Below, piece by piece: positions 28,760 to 36,988 of a stretch of 64,000 nt of DNA (positions are counted from its first letter, which is position 1; each line of letters starts with the position of its first letter). The DNA lies in the NCBI GenBank assembly GCA_902537425.1, contig CACBBD010000001.1, positions 62,001 through 126,000 of the forward strand, in the 5' to 3' direction. Under the pieces are notes generated by a model. It ran no database searches. It saw only the letters and a program-made list of their open reading frames with translations, and was not told where the DNA came from. The stretch comes from an uncultured SAR86 cluster bacterium (GTDB lineage: Bacteria; Pseudomonadota; Gammaproteobacteria; Magnimaribacterales; Magnimaribacteraceae). Made by a program: the position numbers and the translations under genes.

Positions 28760-30853
28760 CTAAAATTCATATCGGAATGTTAGACCATAATTACGTGGAT
28801 CCCCATGACGTTCATACAAAGTATCTTCGAAAGCAGGAGGTTCATTACCGAAATAAAAACCTCTTAAAGAATAATATTCATCAAAAATATTTCGTATCCA
28901 GAAATTTAAATTAATTTTATCTTTCTTATAAATCATATTTATATTTGTAAGGATGTAATCATCGGAAGTATTATTATGAGAATCTGAATAATAAAAGTCA
29001 CTTTTGCCATTCAAGTCCAATAGTAATTCCAGATTATTTGATATGTCCCAGCTCAATCCTGCAGAAAAGCTATAGTCAGGTGCATGTGCTTGCTCCCTCC
29101 CCTCTAAATCAGGTCTTGATTGGTACTGTCTTATTTCTGTTTCGAGTATTCCTAAGTTTAAAAACATACTGATAGTGTCTGAAATTTCAGAATTTAGACT
29201 TAACTCGGCTCCATAATTTCTACCTTCAGCTGCATTTTTTGTTAAAAATAAGAATGTATTAGGGTCTTGTGGGTCGACTTGAGTTGATGACAAAACTTGT
29301 TGATCTCTTCTGTCTGAATAAAAAATTACTAAATCTAAAAAAGTTTTTGAAGAAAAGAAATATTTGCTTATTCCAAACTCGTAGTTGGTTAGGTATTCAG
29401 GTGAATAAGATACTGCTTCAATTAGTGAAGAACTATTTAAACCAGTTCCTAAGTTAAAACCACCCTGTTTGTAACCCCTTGCAATGCTCAGATAGTATTT
29501 AAGATCATTGTCTAAAGAGTTAATGAGAGATATTTTTCCTCCATTCATTGAATCATCAGGTGTGAATAATTCTTCATTTGAATCTAAATAATCAGCATCC
29601 CAATCCTCCCATCTAAAACCAAAAGAGAGCTTTAATGTTTCGCTTATTAGGTAATCCAAATTTCCAAAAAGGGATTTGCTTTCTGAAGAATAATCACTAG
29701 AGAAAAATGATTCGCTGTAGAAAGTTCCGAAACCATCGTTTGGATCTCCGTAAGCCCCATCATCTTTTCTATCATTGGATTCATCAATTTCATAAAATGA
29801 AAATCCAGCTATCCACTGTATTTGATTAGAAAAATTTGTTTCCAATTTATTGGATAGTATTCTAAGTTCTATATTAGAAGTTTCTCTATGCCTAAGAGTT
29901 TCAGAAAAATAATCATAGACATAGGGAAAGTGTGACTGTGCATTACCCCAATCGGCATCGTAACTAAAAACTACATCTGTATCTGTTTTAGAATATAAAA
30001 CCTTGAGAGTATTTAACCTGTTTATAAATCCGAGATTTACACCAAGAGCTCTTGTATCTTGAGAGTCCATACCAGGTCTATCTGAAAGGGTATTTAGAGA
30101 GCCATCAATAGTCCATATATCTGCAGGATCATCAAAATTGTTATCAAAATAGACTAGATGAAAAGAGGTGGCATCATTAATCGACCAATTAGTCTTGAGT
30201 CTAAGAGACTGCTCATCTTTCCTGGAAGTGTCATCTCTGTTTAAAAATAAATTTTCCCTGAACCCATCAAAATCTTCTTTCCTTATACTTAATCTCGATT
30301 TTAAGCCTTTTGTGAAAGGAATATTAATTGACGCACTCAAGTCGTTCCTTCCATAATTACCGATGGTTATTTCTCCGTTTGCTTCAAATAAGTCCTTAGG
30401 ATCCTTAGTTTTAATATATATCATACCTGCAAGTGAACTAGCACCCATCCTAGAACCTTGTGGACCTCTATAAACTTCTACTTGGTCAATATCGTATACA
30501 GAAGCTATACCTGCTTGTCCTGAAAAGTCTATGTCGTCAATCAAAAATCCCACTGAAGAATTTGGAGTTCCTTCGTATCCAGATCGTTCTCCAATTCCTC
30601 TGATCTGAAAATATCGCGGTCTTGAATCACTAGCGGCAAAATTAAGATTTGGAATTAAGTAAGTGATATCCTCAAAATGCTTGTATTGTTTTTTTTGGAT
30701 ATCTTCATCATTAACAAGAATGAGACTGCTATCAACTTCACTTAAATTGGTGTCCCGCCAATCACCACTTACGACAATCTCATCAATTGCTTCAGTATGA
30801 GCAGGAAAGAGAATAAAGAAAACTGAAAAAAATAAAAATATATGTTTTAGCAT
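28760..30853 (-). CDS. TonB-dependent outer membrane receptor, probable thiamine receptor
   Basis: A 697-residue outer-membrane barrel with a signal peptide (to about residue 22), a short IDEIVVSGD TonB-box-like start, a plug domain (QIRGIGERSG, IDDIDF, QVEVYRGPQGS) and a C-terminus ending in aromatic Phe (TFRYEF). Expression is controlled by a TPP riboswitch overlapping its ribosome-binding site, so the ligand is very likely thiamine or a derivative taken up across the outer membrane using TonB energy. pnuT follows in the same transcript for the inner-membrane step. Confidence 0.9.
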   Translation of the reverse strand: MLKHIFLFFSVFFILFPAHTEAIDEIVVSGDWRDTNLSEVDSSLILVNDEDIQKKQYKHFEDITYLIPNLNFAASDSRPRYFQIRGIGERSGYEGTPNSSVGFLIDDIDFSGQAGIASVYDIDQVEVYRGPQGSRMGASSLAGMIYIKTKDPKDLFEANGEITIGNYGRNDLSASINIPFTKGLKSRLSIRKEDFDGFRENLFLNRDDTSRKDEQSLRLKTNWSINDATSFHLVYFDNNFDDPADIWTIDGSLNTLSDRPGMDSQDTRALGVNLGFINRLNTLKVLYSKTDTDVVFSYDADWGNAQSHFPYVYDYFSETLRHRETSNIELRILSNKLETNFSNQIQWIAGFSFYEIDESNDRKDDGAYGDPNDGFGTFYSESFFSSDYSSESKSLFGNLDYLISETLKLSFGFRWEDWDADYLDSNEELFTPDDSMNGGKISLINSLDNDLKYYLSIARGYKQGGFNLGTGLNSSSLIEAVSYSPEYLTNYEFGISKYFFSSKTFLDLVIFYSDRRDQQVLSSTQVDPQDPNTFLFLTKNAAEGRNYGAELSLNSEISDTISMFLNLGILETEIRQYQSRPDLEGREQAHAPDYSFSAGLSWDISNNLELLLDLNGKSDFYYSDSHNNTSDDYILTNINMIYKKDKINLNFWIRNIFDEYYSLRGFYFGNEPPAFEDTLYERHGDPRNYGLTFRYEF

Positions 30854-30930
30854 GCAATTCCTCCGCCATTATTGTATGGATCAGGTTCAAAGAGTTTCAA
30901 TGATCTCAGGCCGAAGCCACCCCTTTGCAA
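30854..30930 (-). promoter_or_regulatory. TPP (thi-box) riboswitch with embedded Shine-Dalgarno
   Basis: Read on the minus strand, the conserved thi-box elements occur in order: GGGGTGGC, CTGAGA, TTTGAACCTGATC, then GGCGGAGGAA. TGCAA at the 5' end (30925-30929) pairs with TTGCA (30853-30857) to close helix P1. The GGAGG ribosome-binding site is part of the aptamer and P1 reaches the A of the ATG, so TPP binding should hide the initiation site directly. No terminator hairpin separates it from the gene, which fits translational control. Confidence 0.93.
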
Positions 30931-31055
30931 TAAACTAATTTTAGCAAAGCCTTTTAGACTTAACCAGAAACTTATCTTCAAATAGTTTTCTCGTGAAAAA
31001 AAATATAAAATGTATAAGCCTTTCAAATTAATTCATAAATTAGCTGCTATAAAGA

Positions 31056-31460
31056 ATGTCGAATTCTCTTGAAAACTGTGATGTGAGGTCTATATCAATA
31101 GGCTCCAAAATTTCACTTCTTTTTAAAGAAAGTGCAATATTTGAAGAGCAAACTGCCCTCATAGGAATAGTAGAAACCGTTAAATATCCAGGTGATAAGA
31201 ATTCTGACTTTCCAGAAATACTGGATTTGCTTGATAAGATATGGATTCAGATTGGTGAAAATAAAAGAATATATGGAGATAAAAAAAGGAGTAATGACTC
31301 GATCAAGGAAGAAATATTTTTTAGATTAAGCAAACAGATGATAGAAGATTTTAAGCGTACAGAAATGATGTACGCCGGCGTTAATCATCCCAAATATAAT
31401 ATTAAAACTAAAGAAATAGCATTATCTACAGTGAAAAGTCTCGCAGAAGATTTTAAATAA
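31056..31460 (+). CDS. Hypothetical protein (134 aa)
   Basis: Soluble protein with no signal peptide, membrane span or recognised motif. The N-terminal half is mixed strand and helix, and the C-terminal half (from about residue 70) is charged and helical. It is followed after 35 bases by a second unknown small gene on the same strand, and is divergent from the thiamine receptor operon. Codon use looks like that of its neighbours, supporting a real gene. Function unknown. Confidence 0.55.
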   Translation: MSNSLENCDVRSISIGSKISLLFKESAIFEEQTALIGIVETVKYPGDKNSDFPEILDLLDKIWIQIGENKRIYGDKKRSNDSIKEEIFFRLSKQMIEDFKRTEMMYAGVNHPKYNIKTKEIALSTVKSLAEDFK

Positions 31461-31495
31461 AATACTAATTTTCTGCTCTCTCCTTTAATAATTTT

Positions 31496-31777
31496 ATGAA
31501 ACTAAAAGAGCTTAAAAAATTGATTGAAGGATGTCATCCTGAAGATCTTAATAATGATGTTGAGGCTGTTGTTATATCAAAGAAAAATAAAGTGTTTAAA
31601 TCGGATAGCATTCGCTTAGATACTGACTCAGGAAGGATTATTATTGCTACTCAGGACTCAGAGCAATATAAATTGAATAAAATCAATGCAGACAAAGAAA
31701 TGGGATTCGCTAAGAAAATGCTATCTATAAAATCAAAGAAAAAGACAATTGCGGATATCCTAAATCAAAAGAAGTAA
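31496..31777 (+). CDS. Hypothetical basic protein (93 aa)
   Basis: Small, lysine-rich, soluble protein. The first 60 residues suggest a compact alpha-beta fold (LKELKKLIEGC, then EAVVISKKNKVF and RIIIATQD strands), and the last 30 are a very basic helix that could bind nucleic acid. It follows another unknown gene closely and ends 2 bases before the convergent acyl-CoA dehydrogenase. I do not recognise a family. Confidence 0.5.
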   Translation: MKLKELKKLIEGCHPEDLNNDVEAVVISKKNKVFKSDSIRLDTDSGRIIIATQDSEQYKLNKINADKEMGFAKKMLSIKSKKKTIADILNQKK

Positions 31778-31779
31778 AA

Positions 31780-32997
31780 CTAAGCTGAGTCCAAGTACTT
31801 TTTGAGTTCCTCTTTAGCAATTGTCCTCATGTGTACCTCATCCGGTCCATCACCTATGCGCAGATATCTAATTGAACTGTAAAGACTAGCTAAAGGAGTA
31901 TCTTGAGAGACTCCAGCTCCTCCATGAATTTGTACAGCTCTTTCTATTACTCTGACTGCCATTGATGGTACTTCAACTTTCGGTTGTGCTATTTCGCTTT
32001 TAGCTTCCTTGTTACCTAAAGTATCCATCATGTAGGCTGCCTTAAGGGTTAACAATCTGCACATCTCAATTTCATTACGACACTTGGCTATAACATCAAA
32101 GTTACCACCTAATTCTGCGATTGCTTTACCAAAGGCTTTACGTGTTGAGGCTCTTTTACAAAGTAGTTCTAGGGCAAGTTCAGCAGCACCAATTATTTTC
32201 ATGCAATGATGAATACGGCCAGGACCGAGACGGCCTTGAGCAATTTCAAAACCTCTTCCCTCACCTAAAATAATATTTTCTTTTGGTATCCTCACATTAT
32301 CAAATTTTAAATGGGCATGACCATTAGGTGCATGGTCTGAACCGTAAACAGTTAACATTCTTTGCAGAGTGATGCCCGGAGTGTCTTTTGGAATAATTAT
32401 CTGAGATTGTCTTTGATGCTTAGGAGCATCAGGATTTGAAACTCCCATGAAAATCATAAATTCACAGTCAGGCCTGCCATACCCAGAAGTCCACCATTTT
32501 TCTCCATTGATCACATAATCATCACCATCTTTAGATATAGTGCTAGCAATGTTCGTTGCATCTGAAGAGGCCACATTTGGCTCAGTCATGGCAAACGCTG
32601 ATCGAATCTGGCCATCTAACAAAGGCTTTAGCCATTTTTCTTTCTGGTAACTACTACCGTACTTATCTAGAACTTCCATATTTCCAGCATCTGGTGCAGA
32701 TGAATTAAAAACTTCAGAAGTCCACCCAACTCCCATCATCTCAGCAAGAGGTGCGAATTCGAGATTAGTTAGTCCATAACCCTCATCACCCGTTAACGAA
32801 AAATTCCACAAACCTTCAGCTTTTGCTTCTGTTTTGAGATCATATAATACTTTCGGAACTTGCCACGGATTACCGGATTCTCTAAAAGAATTCATGGCCT
32901 GAGTATATTCTGCCTCTTTAGGTTTTATCTTTTGATCGATAAAGTTTGAGACTTGCACTATCAGATCTTTAGTTTTTTGTGTGTGTTCGAAATTCAT
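31780..32997 (-). CDS. Acyl-CoA dehydrogenase, ACAD10/ACAD11-like
   Basis: A 405-residue flavoenzyme whose sequence follows the dehydrogenase half of eukaryotic ACAD10/11 closely: [55 protein letters not shown] and [10 protein letters not shown]. In ACAD10/11 this domain is fused to an APH-type kinase and removes phosphate from 4-phosphoacyl-CoA made from 4-hydroxy acids. Here it stands alone, while separate APH- and CHK-type kinases occur elsewhere in the window. It is divergent from the amidase gene across a perfect palindrome. Confidence 0.88.
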   Translation of the reverse strand: MNFEHTQKTKDLIVQVSNFIDQKIKPKEAEYTQAMNSFRESGNPWQVPKVLYDLKTEAKAEGLWNFSLTGDEGYGLTNLEFAPLAEMMGVGWTSEVFNSSAPDAGNMEVLDKYGSSYQKEKWLKPLLDGQIRSAFAMTEPNVASSDATNIASTISKDGDDYVINGEKWWTSGYGRPDCEFMIFMGVSNPDAPKHQRQSQIIIPKDTPGITLQRMLTVYGSDHAPNGHAHLKFDNVRIPKENIILGEGRGFEIAQGRLGPGRIHHCMKIIGAAELALELLCKRASTRKAFGKAIAELGGNFDVIAKCRNEIEMCRLLTLKAAYMMDTLGNKEAKSEIAQPKVEVPSMAVRVIERAVQIHGGAGVSQDTPLASLYSSIRYLRIGDGPDEVHMRTIAKEELKKYLDSA

Positions 32998-33024
32998 GGT
33001 TAATTTAAAATTTTAGTATTAAAA

Positions 33025-33041
33025 AAATGATAACATCATTT
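33025..33041. promoter_or_regulatory. Perfect 7-3-7 palindrome between divergent acyl-CoA dehydrogenase and amidase genes
   Basis: AAATGAT, AAC, ATCATTT: perfect 7-bp arms, 27 bases before the dehydrogenase start and 20 bases before the amidase ATG. Its place in both promoter zones suits an operator for a TetR- or GntR-type regulator controlling both genes. No such regulator gene is adjacent. The same ATGAT half-site recurs in ATGATATCAT at 16751. Confidence 0.45.
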
Positions 33042-33061
33042 CAATTATTGGAGAGAATACT

Positions 33062-34468
33062 ATGGACTTTAGAGATTATTCATTGAAAGAGTTAGTCAGC
33101 AATGTTCAAAGAAAGAAAATATCTGCTAAAGAGTTAACACAATCAGCTTTAAATAATATCGAAAAGTTCGATGGAGAGATAAATGCTTTTTGTTCCGTCA
33201 AACCGGAAGATGCACTTCTGCAAGCAGAACAAATTGATTCTGCAATCATGAAAGGCGAAGACGTCGGAATACTTGCTGGAATTCCCATTGGTGTAAAAGA
33301 TCTAGAGGATGCAAAAGGATTTATAACTAGTTTTGGTTCAGAATTGCACATTAATGATGCTCCAGCAAATGAAGACTCAATTTTAGTCCAAAGAATGAGG
33401 GATCAAGGGTGCGTAATCCTTGGTAAAACCAATACACCAGAGTTTGGTCATAAAGGAAAGACTGACAATGTACCTTTTGGGAGTACAAAAAATCCATGGA
33501 ATCTTCTATATTCAGCCGGTGGCTCATCTGGAGGAACTTCAGCGGCATTAGCTTCGGGAATGATTCCTCTTGGAACAGGATCTGATGGAGGTGGCTCTAT
33601 TAGGATACCTGCTGCATTGGGCGGGCTATCAGGCATAAAGACATCTCAAGGAAGGATTCCCATAGGAGGAAAGACACCCCCAGGATCAGGACTCTTGACG
33701 GTAAAAGGCCCTATGGCTAATACAACTCAAGATAATGCTTTAGCTCTAGACGCAACTGTTGGACCAGATCCAACAGATATTTTTTCTTTAGAATCAGATA
33801 ATTTAAATTGGTCAGATGAATTAATTAATGACGTACCTAAAACTGTTATATGGTCACCAACAATGGGTTTCTCAACCGTAGATGAAGAAGTTCTATCTAA
33901 ATGTGAAGAGGCTATAAATTTACTTTCCAATGCAGGGGTTGAGATAATAGAAAAAGAAACCATATGGAACGAAAATCCTGTTGATGATTGGATGATATTT
34001 TGGGCTTGTGCATGTGCAAGAAGACAACAACATTTAATGGGCACGAAAGACTTTGAGAAAATAGATCCTTTACTTAGATTCTTTATCGAAATGGGAACTA
34101 ACATGGATGGAGCTTCATATGCTTCCGCAATAGACTCATGTCATAAGTTAGGCTATCAGTTAGAAAAATTCTTCGAAGAAGCTCCTCTTATTATTACACC
34201 TGCAACTTGTGGACAGGCACCTAAACTTGAAGGAGACGGTTTTGTTAATGGAAATGAAACTCCATCTTGGGTTGATTTTACAATGGGTATCAATATGACA
34301 AGAAATCCTGCTGGGGTGATCCCAATCTCTCTGTTGGATTCAGGTTTACCTGCTTCCCTTCAGATTATAGGAGGACAAAGACAAGATTTAGATGTGCTTA
34401 GAGCTATGAACTCTTTTGAAGAAATAATAGCCTTCGATGAAAAAGCAGATTTTCCCTTAAATACTTAA
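33062..34468 (+). CDS. Amidase (amidase-signature family)
   Basis: A 468-residue hydrolase of carboxamides. The Ser-cisSer-Lys triad is in place: Lys79 in GVKDLED, the GGSSGG serines (155/156) and the nucleophile Ser179 in GSDGGGSIR. No signal peptide, so cytoplasmic. The pattern is that of general amidases (6-aminohexanoate-cyclic-dimer hydrolase or fatty amide hydrolase-like) rather than GatA, because no gatC/gatB neighbours exist. It is divergent from the ACAD10/11-like gene and may share its operator. A GGAGAG ribosome-binding site (33050-33055) precedes the ATG. Confidence 0.9.
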   Translation: MDFRDYSLKELVSNVQRKKISAKELTQSALNNIEKFDGEINAFCSVKPEDALLQAEQIDSAIMKGEDVGILAGIPIGVKDLEDAKGFITSFGSELHINDAPANEDSILVQRMRDQGCVILGKTNTPEFGHKGKTDNVPFGSTKNPWNLLYSAGGSSGGTSAALASGMIPLGTGSDGGGSIRIPAALGGLSGIKTSQGRIPIGGKTPPGSGLLTVKGPMANTTQDNALALDATVGPDPTDIFSLESDNLNWSDELINDVPKTVIWSPTMGFSTVDEEVLSKCEEAINLLSNAGVEIIEKETIWNENPVDDWMIFWACACARRQQHLMGTKDFEKIDPLLRFFIEMGTNMDGASYASAIDSCHKLGYQLEKFFEEAPLIITPATCGQAPKLEGDGFVNGNETPSWVDFTMGINMTRNPAGVIPISLLDSGLPASLQIIGGQRQDLDVLRAMNSFEEIIAFDEKADFPLNT

Positions 34469-34474
34469 GTCTTA

Positions 34475-35263
34475 CTATTTATCTTCATCGAGCATAGTGG
34501 CATGATTCCACCACGCTAGATCTGAAAAAGCTCTTAAATCCAATTCATGAGTCCAAGCAGATCGATGTTGTTGAGATAAATGATAATAGGTTTTTGCTAT
34601 TTCCTTGGGTAATAGCAGTCCGTCATGTTCCATACCTTTTGTTTCTCTAAGCTGCTGATACATTTCAGGTCCCAACATCTTACCAAGTGTATCTGGAGCA
34701 TCTACAGCGCCATCTACAATAATATGTGCAACGTGTATTCCTTTAGATGAAAATTCAGCATTTAGGGACTGACAAAGCATTCTTCTTGCTGCCATAGCTG
34801 CTGCATGAGAATGCTGAGTTGCATTTCCTCTCATCGCAGCGGTTGCTGAAGTCACTAATATTGTACCTTTTCCCCTGTCAACCATTAAGGGACAAAGCAT
34901 CTTAGCAACTCTAAACAAACCAAAGCTTGCCATTTTCCATCCCCATTCAAATTCTTTATAAGTTGTTTGACTCAGCAGCTTCATGCCTGTTTGGGCTCCT
35001 AAGTTATAAATAACTACCTCAATCGGACCAACATCAGATTCGACCTTGTTTATGACTTCTTCTATTGCATCCTCTTCTATTGCATTAAGGAGTTGTCCTG
35101 AAGCAGAGCCTCCAGAGGCTTCTATATCTCCAATTAATTTATCTAAACCTTCTTTATCGGAACGTCTGCATAAAAAAGAATGATAGCCTTCTTCAGCAAA
35201 TTTAGCTGCAACTGTTCCACCGATTCCCGCTCCTGCTCCAAAGACTAAACATACTGGTTTCAT
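34475..35263 (-). CDS. SDR-family protein lacking the catalytic Tyr/Lys
   Basis: A 262-residue short-chain dehydrogenase fold. The nucleotide loop FGAGAGIG (8-15) and the later YNLGAQ are present, but where YxxxK (FxxxK in the closest subfamily) should be, the sequence reads QHSHAAAMAARR, with His153 and Met157 at the Tyr and Lys positions. The end HVAHIIVDGAVD matches the divergent subfamily that uses FxxxK. Catalysis by the normal mechanism looks impossible, so it may bind nucleotide or act as a partner subunit. It follows the thioesterase gene by 18 bases in one operon. Confidence 0.82.
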   Translation of the reverse strand: MKPVCLVFGAGAGIGGTVAAKFAEEGYHSFLCRRSDKEGLDKLIGDIEASGGSASGQLLNAIEEDAIEEVINKVESDVGPIEVVIYNLGAQTGMKLLSQTTYKEFEWGWKMASFGLFRVAKMLCPLMVDRGKGTILVTSATAAMRGNATQHSHAAAMAARRMLCQSLNAEFSSKGIHVAHIIVDGAVDAPDTLGKMLGPEMYQQLRETKGMEHDGLLLPKEIAKTYYHLSQQHRSAWTHELDLRAFSDLAWWNHATMLDEDK

Positions 35264-35281
35264 ATTTCTCTCCTATACTTT

Positions 35282-35689
35282 CTATCCAATATCTACAGGC
35301 TGAGCTGTATGCATCAGTGTAGCAACTAACTCACCCTCCAAATTGAATATTCTACCCTCCGAAGTAGCACTTCTGGTTCCTAATTTTACTAAATTTACTT
35401 TCATTTTTGCTTTTCCTAATGCGAGTGGTCGATGAAACGAAATATTTAAATTGGTGCTCATAGGGGCCTTTTTTTCTTCATAAGCAACAATCATTGCTGC
35501 AGAGGTAGCGTCATCTAAAGCTGCAGAGATCATTCCACCCTGAACGAAACCTATTGGATTTCCTGACATTTTATTGAATTCACAAGAAAACCAGATTTGC
35601 TCATCTTCAATAGAATCATACTTTAAATTAAAAAATTTCATGGACGGTCCACGAAACTCATCGTTAAATTTTTCTAATAGTTCTTCCAT
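35282..35689 (-). CDS. PaaI-family hotdog thioesterase
   Basis: A 135-residue hotdog thioesterase with the motif GNPIGFVQGGMISAALDDATSAA (about 42-64), where the Asp at the helix end is the usual catalytic acid. It would hydrolyse medium- or aryl-chain acyl-CoA. It is first in a two-gene operon with the SDR-like protein and divergent from the paired acyl-CoA dehydrogenases. This is the third separate hotdog thioesterase in the window. Confidence 0.82.
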   Translation of the reverse strand: MEELLEKFNDEFRGPSMKFFNLKYDSIEDEQIWFSCEFNKMSGNPIGFVQGGMISAALDDATSAAMIVAYEEKKAPMSTNLNISFHRPLALGKAKMKVNLVKLGTRSATSEGRIFNLEGELVATLMHTAQPVDIG

Positions 35690-35815
35690 AATTTGTTTAT
35701 CATAATGGGAAAATGAAAAAAATATTAAAATATCTTTAAAAGCGCTATTTTCCTAGCTTTCGAAGTCAAAAAACATTAGTATTTACGCTCATTTTCAACT
35801 ATTTCAGTAATTAAT

Positions 35816-36988
35816 ATGGATATAAATCTAAGCAGTGAAGATCTTGCATTTAGGGACGAAGTTAGATCTTTTTTCGAAGAAAATAAAATTAAATCTGGAG
35901 AAGACTATTTCTCCTGGAGGTTGGGCTGGTTTGAAAAAGCCAGAGAAAAAGGAGGCTGGGATGTACCTAAGTGGCCGGAAAAATTTGGCGGTCCAGGATG
36001 GACTCCAACCCAACATTATATTTGGGAACAGGAGACAGCAAAAGCGAACATCCCTTTTGATCTCCCTTTTGGACTTGGTATGTTGGCACCCATATTAATG
36101 AATTACGGAAATGAAGAACAACAAAACAGATTCCTGCCCGATATTAGAGATCGAAAGGTAAATTGGTGCCAGGGTTATTCCGAGCCCGGAGCTGGTTCAG
36201 ATTTAGCCAACCTTAAAACAAAAGCTGTGTTGTCAGATGATGGAACTTATTACACAGTAAATGGTTCGAAAATATGGACAACCTTGGCTCATGTTGCGGA
36301 TTGGATATTTTGTCTTACCAGAACAGATGATTCGGGAATTAAACAGCAAGGAATCACCTTTTTATTGTTTCCCATGAAACAGGAAGGTATAGAGGTCAAA
36401 CCAATAATCACATTAGGCGGTTCACATACTGTTAATACAGTTCATTTTACAGATGTAAAAGTTCCTGTTGAAAATAGAATTGGTGAAGAAGGTAAGGGTT
36501 GGACCTACGCAAAAGGGCTGCTTGAACATGAAAGAACTGGATTGGCAGGGTTATCTAAATCTTTAGTAGAGCTAGAACAACTCAAAGATAATGCTCGATC
36601 CATACAAAGAGGTAACGGAAATCTCATGGATAATTCTAGTTATAAATCTAAAGTGGGTGAGTTAGAAATAGACTTGTTAGCCACGGAGTTCACTGAGTTG
36701 AGAAGCTTAGCTTCGGCAGCAGCTGGTGGTGAGCCTGGTCCTGAATCCTCGATCTTAAAACTCAAAGGGACAGAGATTAAGCAACGAATTCAGAAACTTA
36801 CCGTCGAAGCCAGCGGGATATACTCTTCTGCTTGGGGTGATAAAGGTGTTGGCCCTTCTTTCGCAAAAGGAGGAACGGCAGGATATTTAAATAGTCGATA
36901 TTTCACAATCTATGGCGGAGCAAGCGAAGTCCAAAAGGATATTGTCGCAAAAAAAGTTCTGGGTCTAACAAAAAGTAGCTCAAAATGA
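35816..36988 (+). CDS. Acyl-CoA dehydrogenase, first subunit of a likely heterotetramer
   Basis: A 390-residue flavoenzyme: WPEKFGGPGW early, YSEPGAGSDLA for FAD/acyl binding, and TIYGGASEVQKDIVAKKVLG at the C-terminus. In the last motif the usual catalytic Glu of YEGTSE is Gly. The following gene overlaps by 4 bases (ATGA) and is a second, divergent dehydrogenase. Such overlapping pairs resemble the alpha2-beta2 enzymes of Mycobacterium that oxidise steroid side-chain CoA esters. Complex formation here is inference from this pattern. Confidence 0.88.
   Translation: MDINLSSEDLAFRDEVRSFFEENKIKSGEDYFSWRLGWFEKAREKGGWDVPKWPEKFGGPGWTPTQHYIWEQETAKANIPFDLPFGLGMLAPILMNYGNEEQQNRFLPDIRDRKVNWCQGYSEPGAGSDLANLKTKAVLSDDGTYYTVNGSKIWTTLAHVADWIFCLTRTDDSGIKQQGITFLLFPMKQEGIEVKPIITLGGSHTVNTVHFTDVKVPVENRIGEEGKGWTYAKGLLEHERTGLAGLSKSLVELEQLKDNARSIQRGNGNLMDNSSYKSKVGELEIDLLATEFTELRSLASAAAGGEPGPESSILKLKGTEIKQRIQKLTVEASGIYSSAWGDKGVGPSFAKGGTAGYLNSRYFTIYGGASEVQKDIVAKKVLGLTKSSSK

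Noticed and set aside
33727-34104. 125-residue minus-strand frame within the amidase gene
   Set aside because: Antisense shadow of a well-supported amidase; Ser-rich composition comes from the complementary codons.
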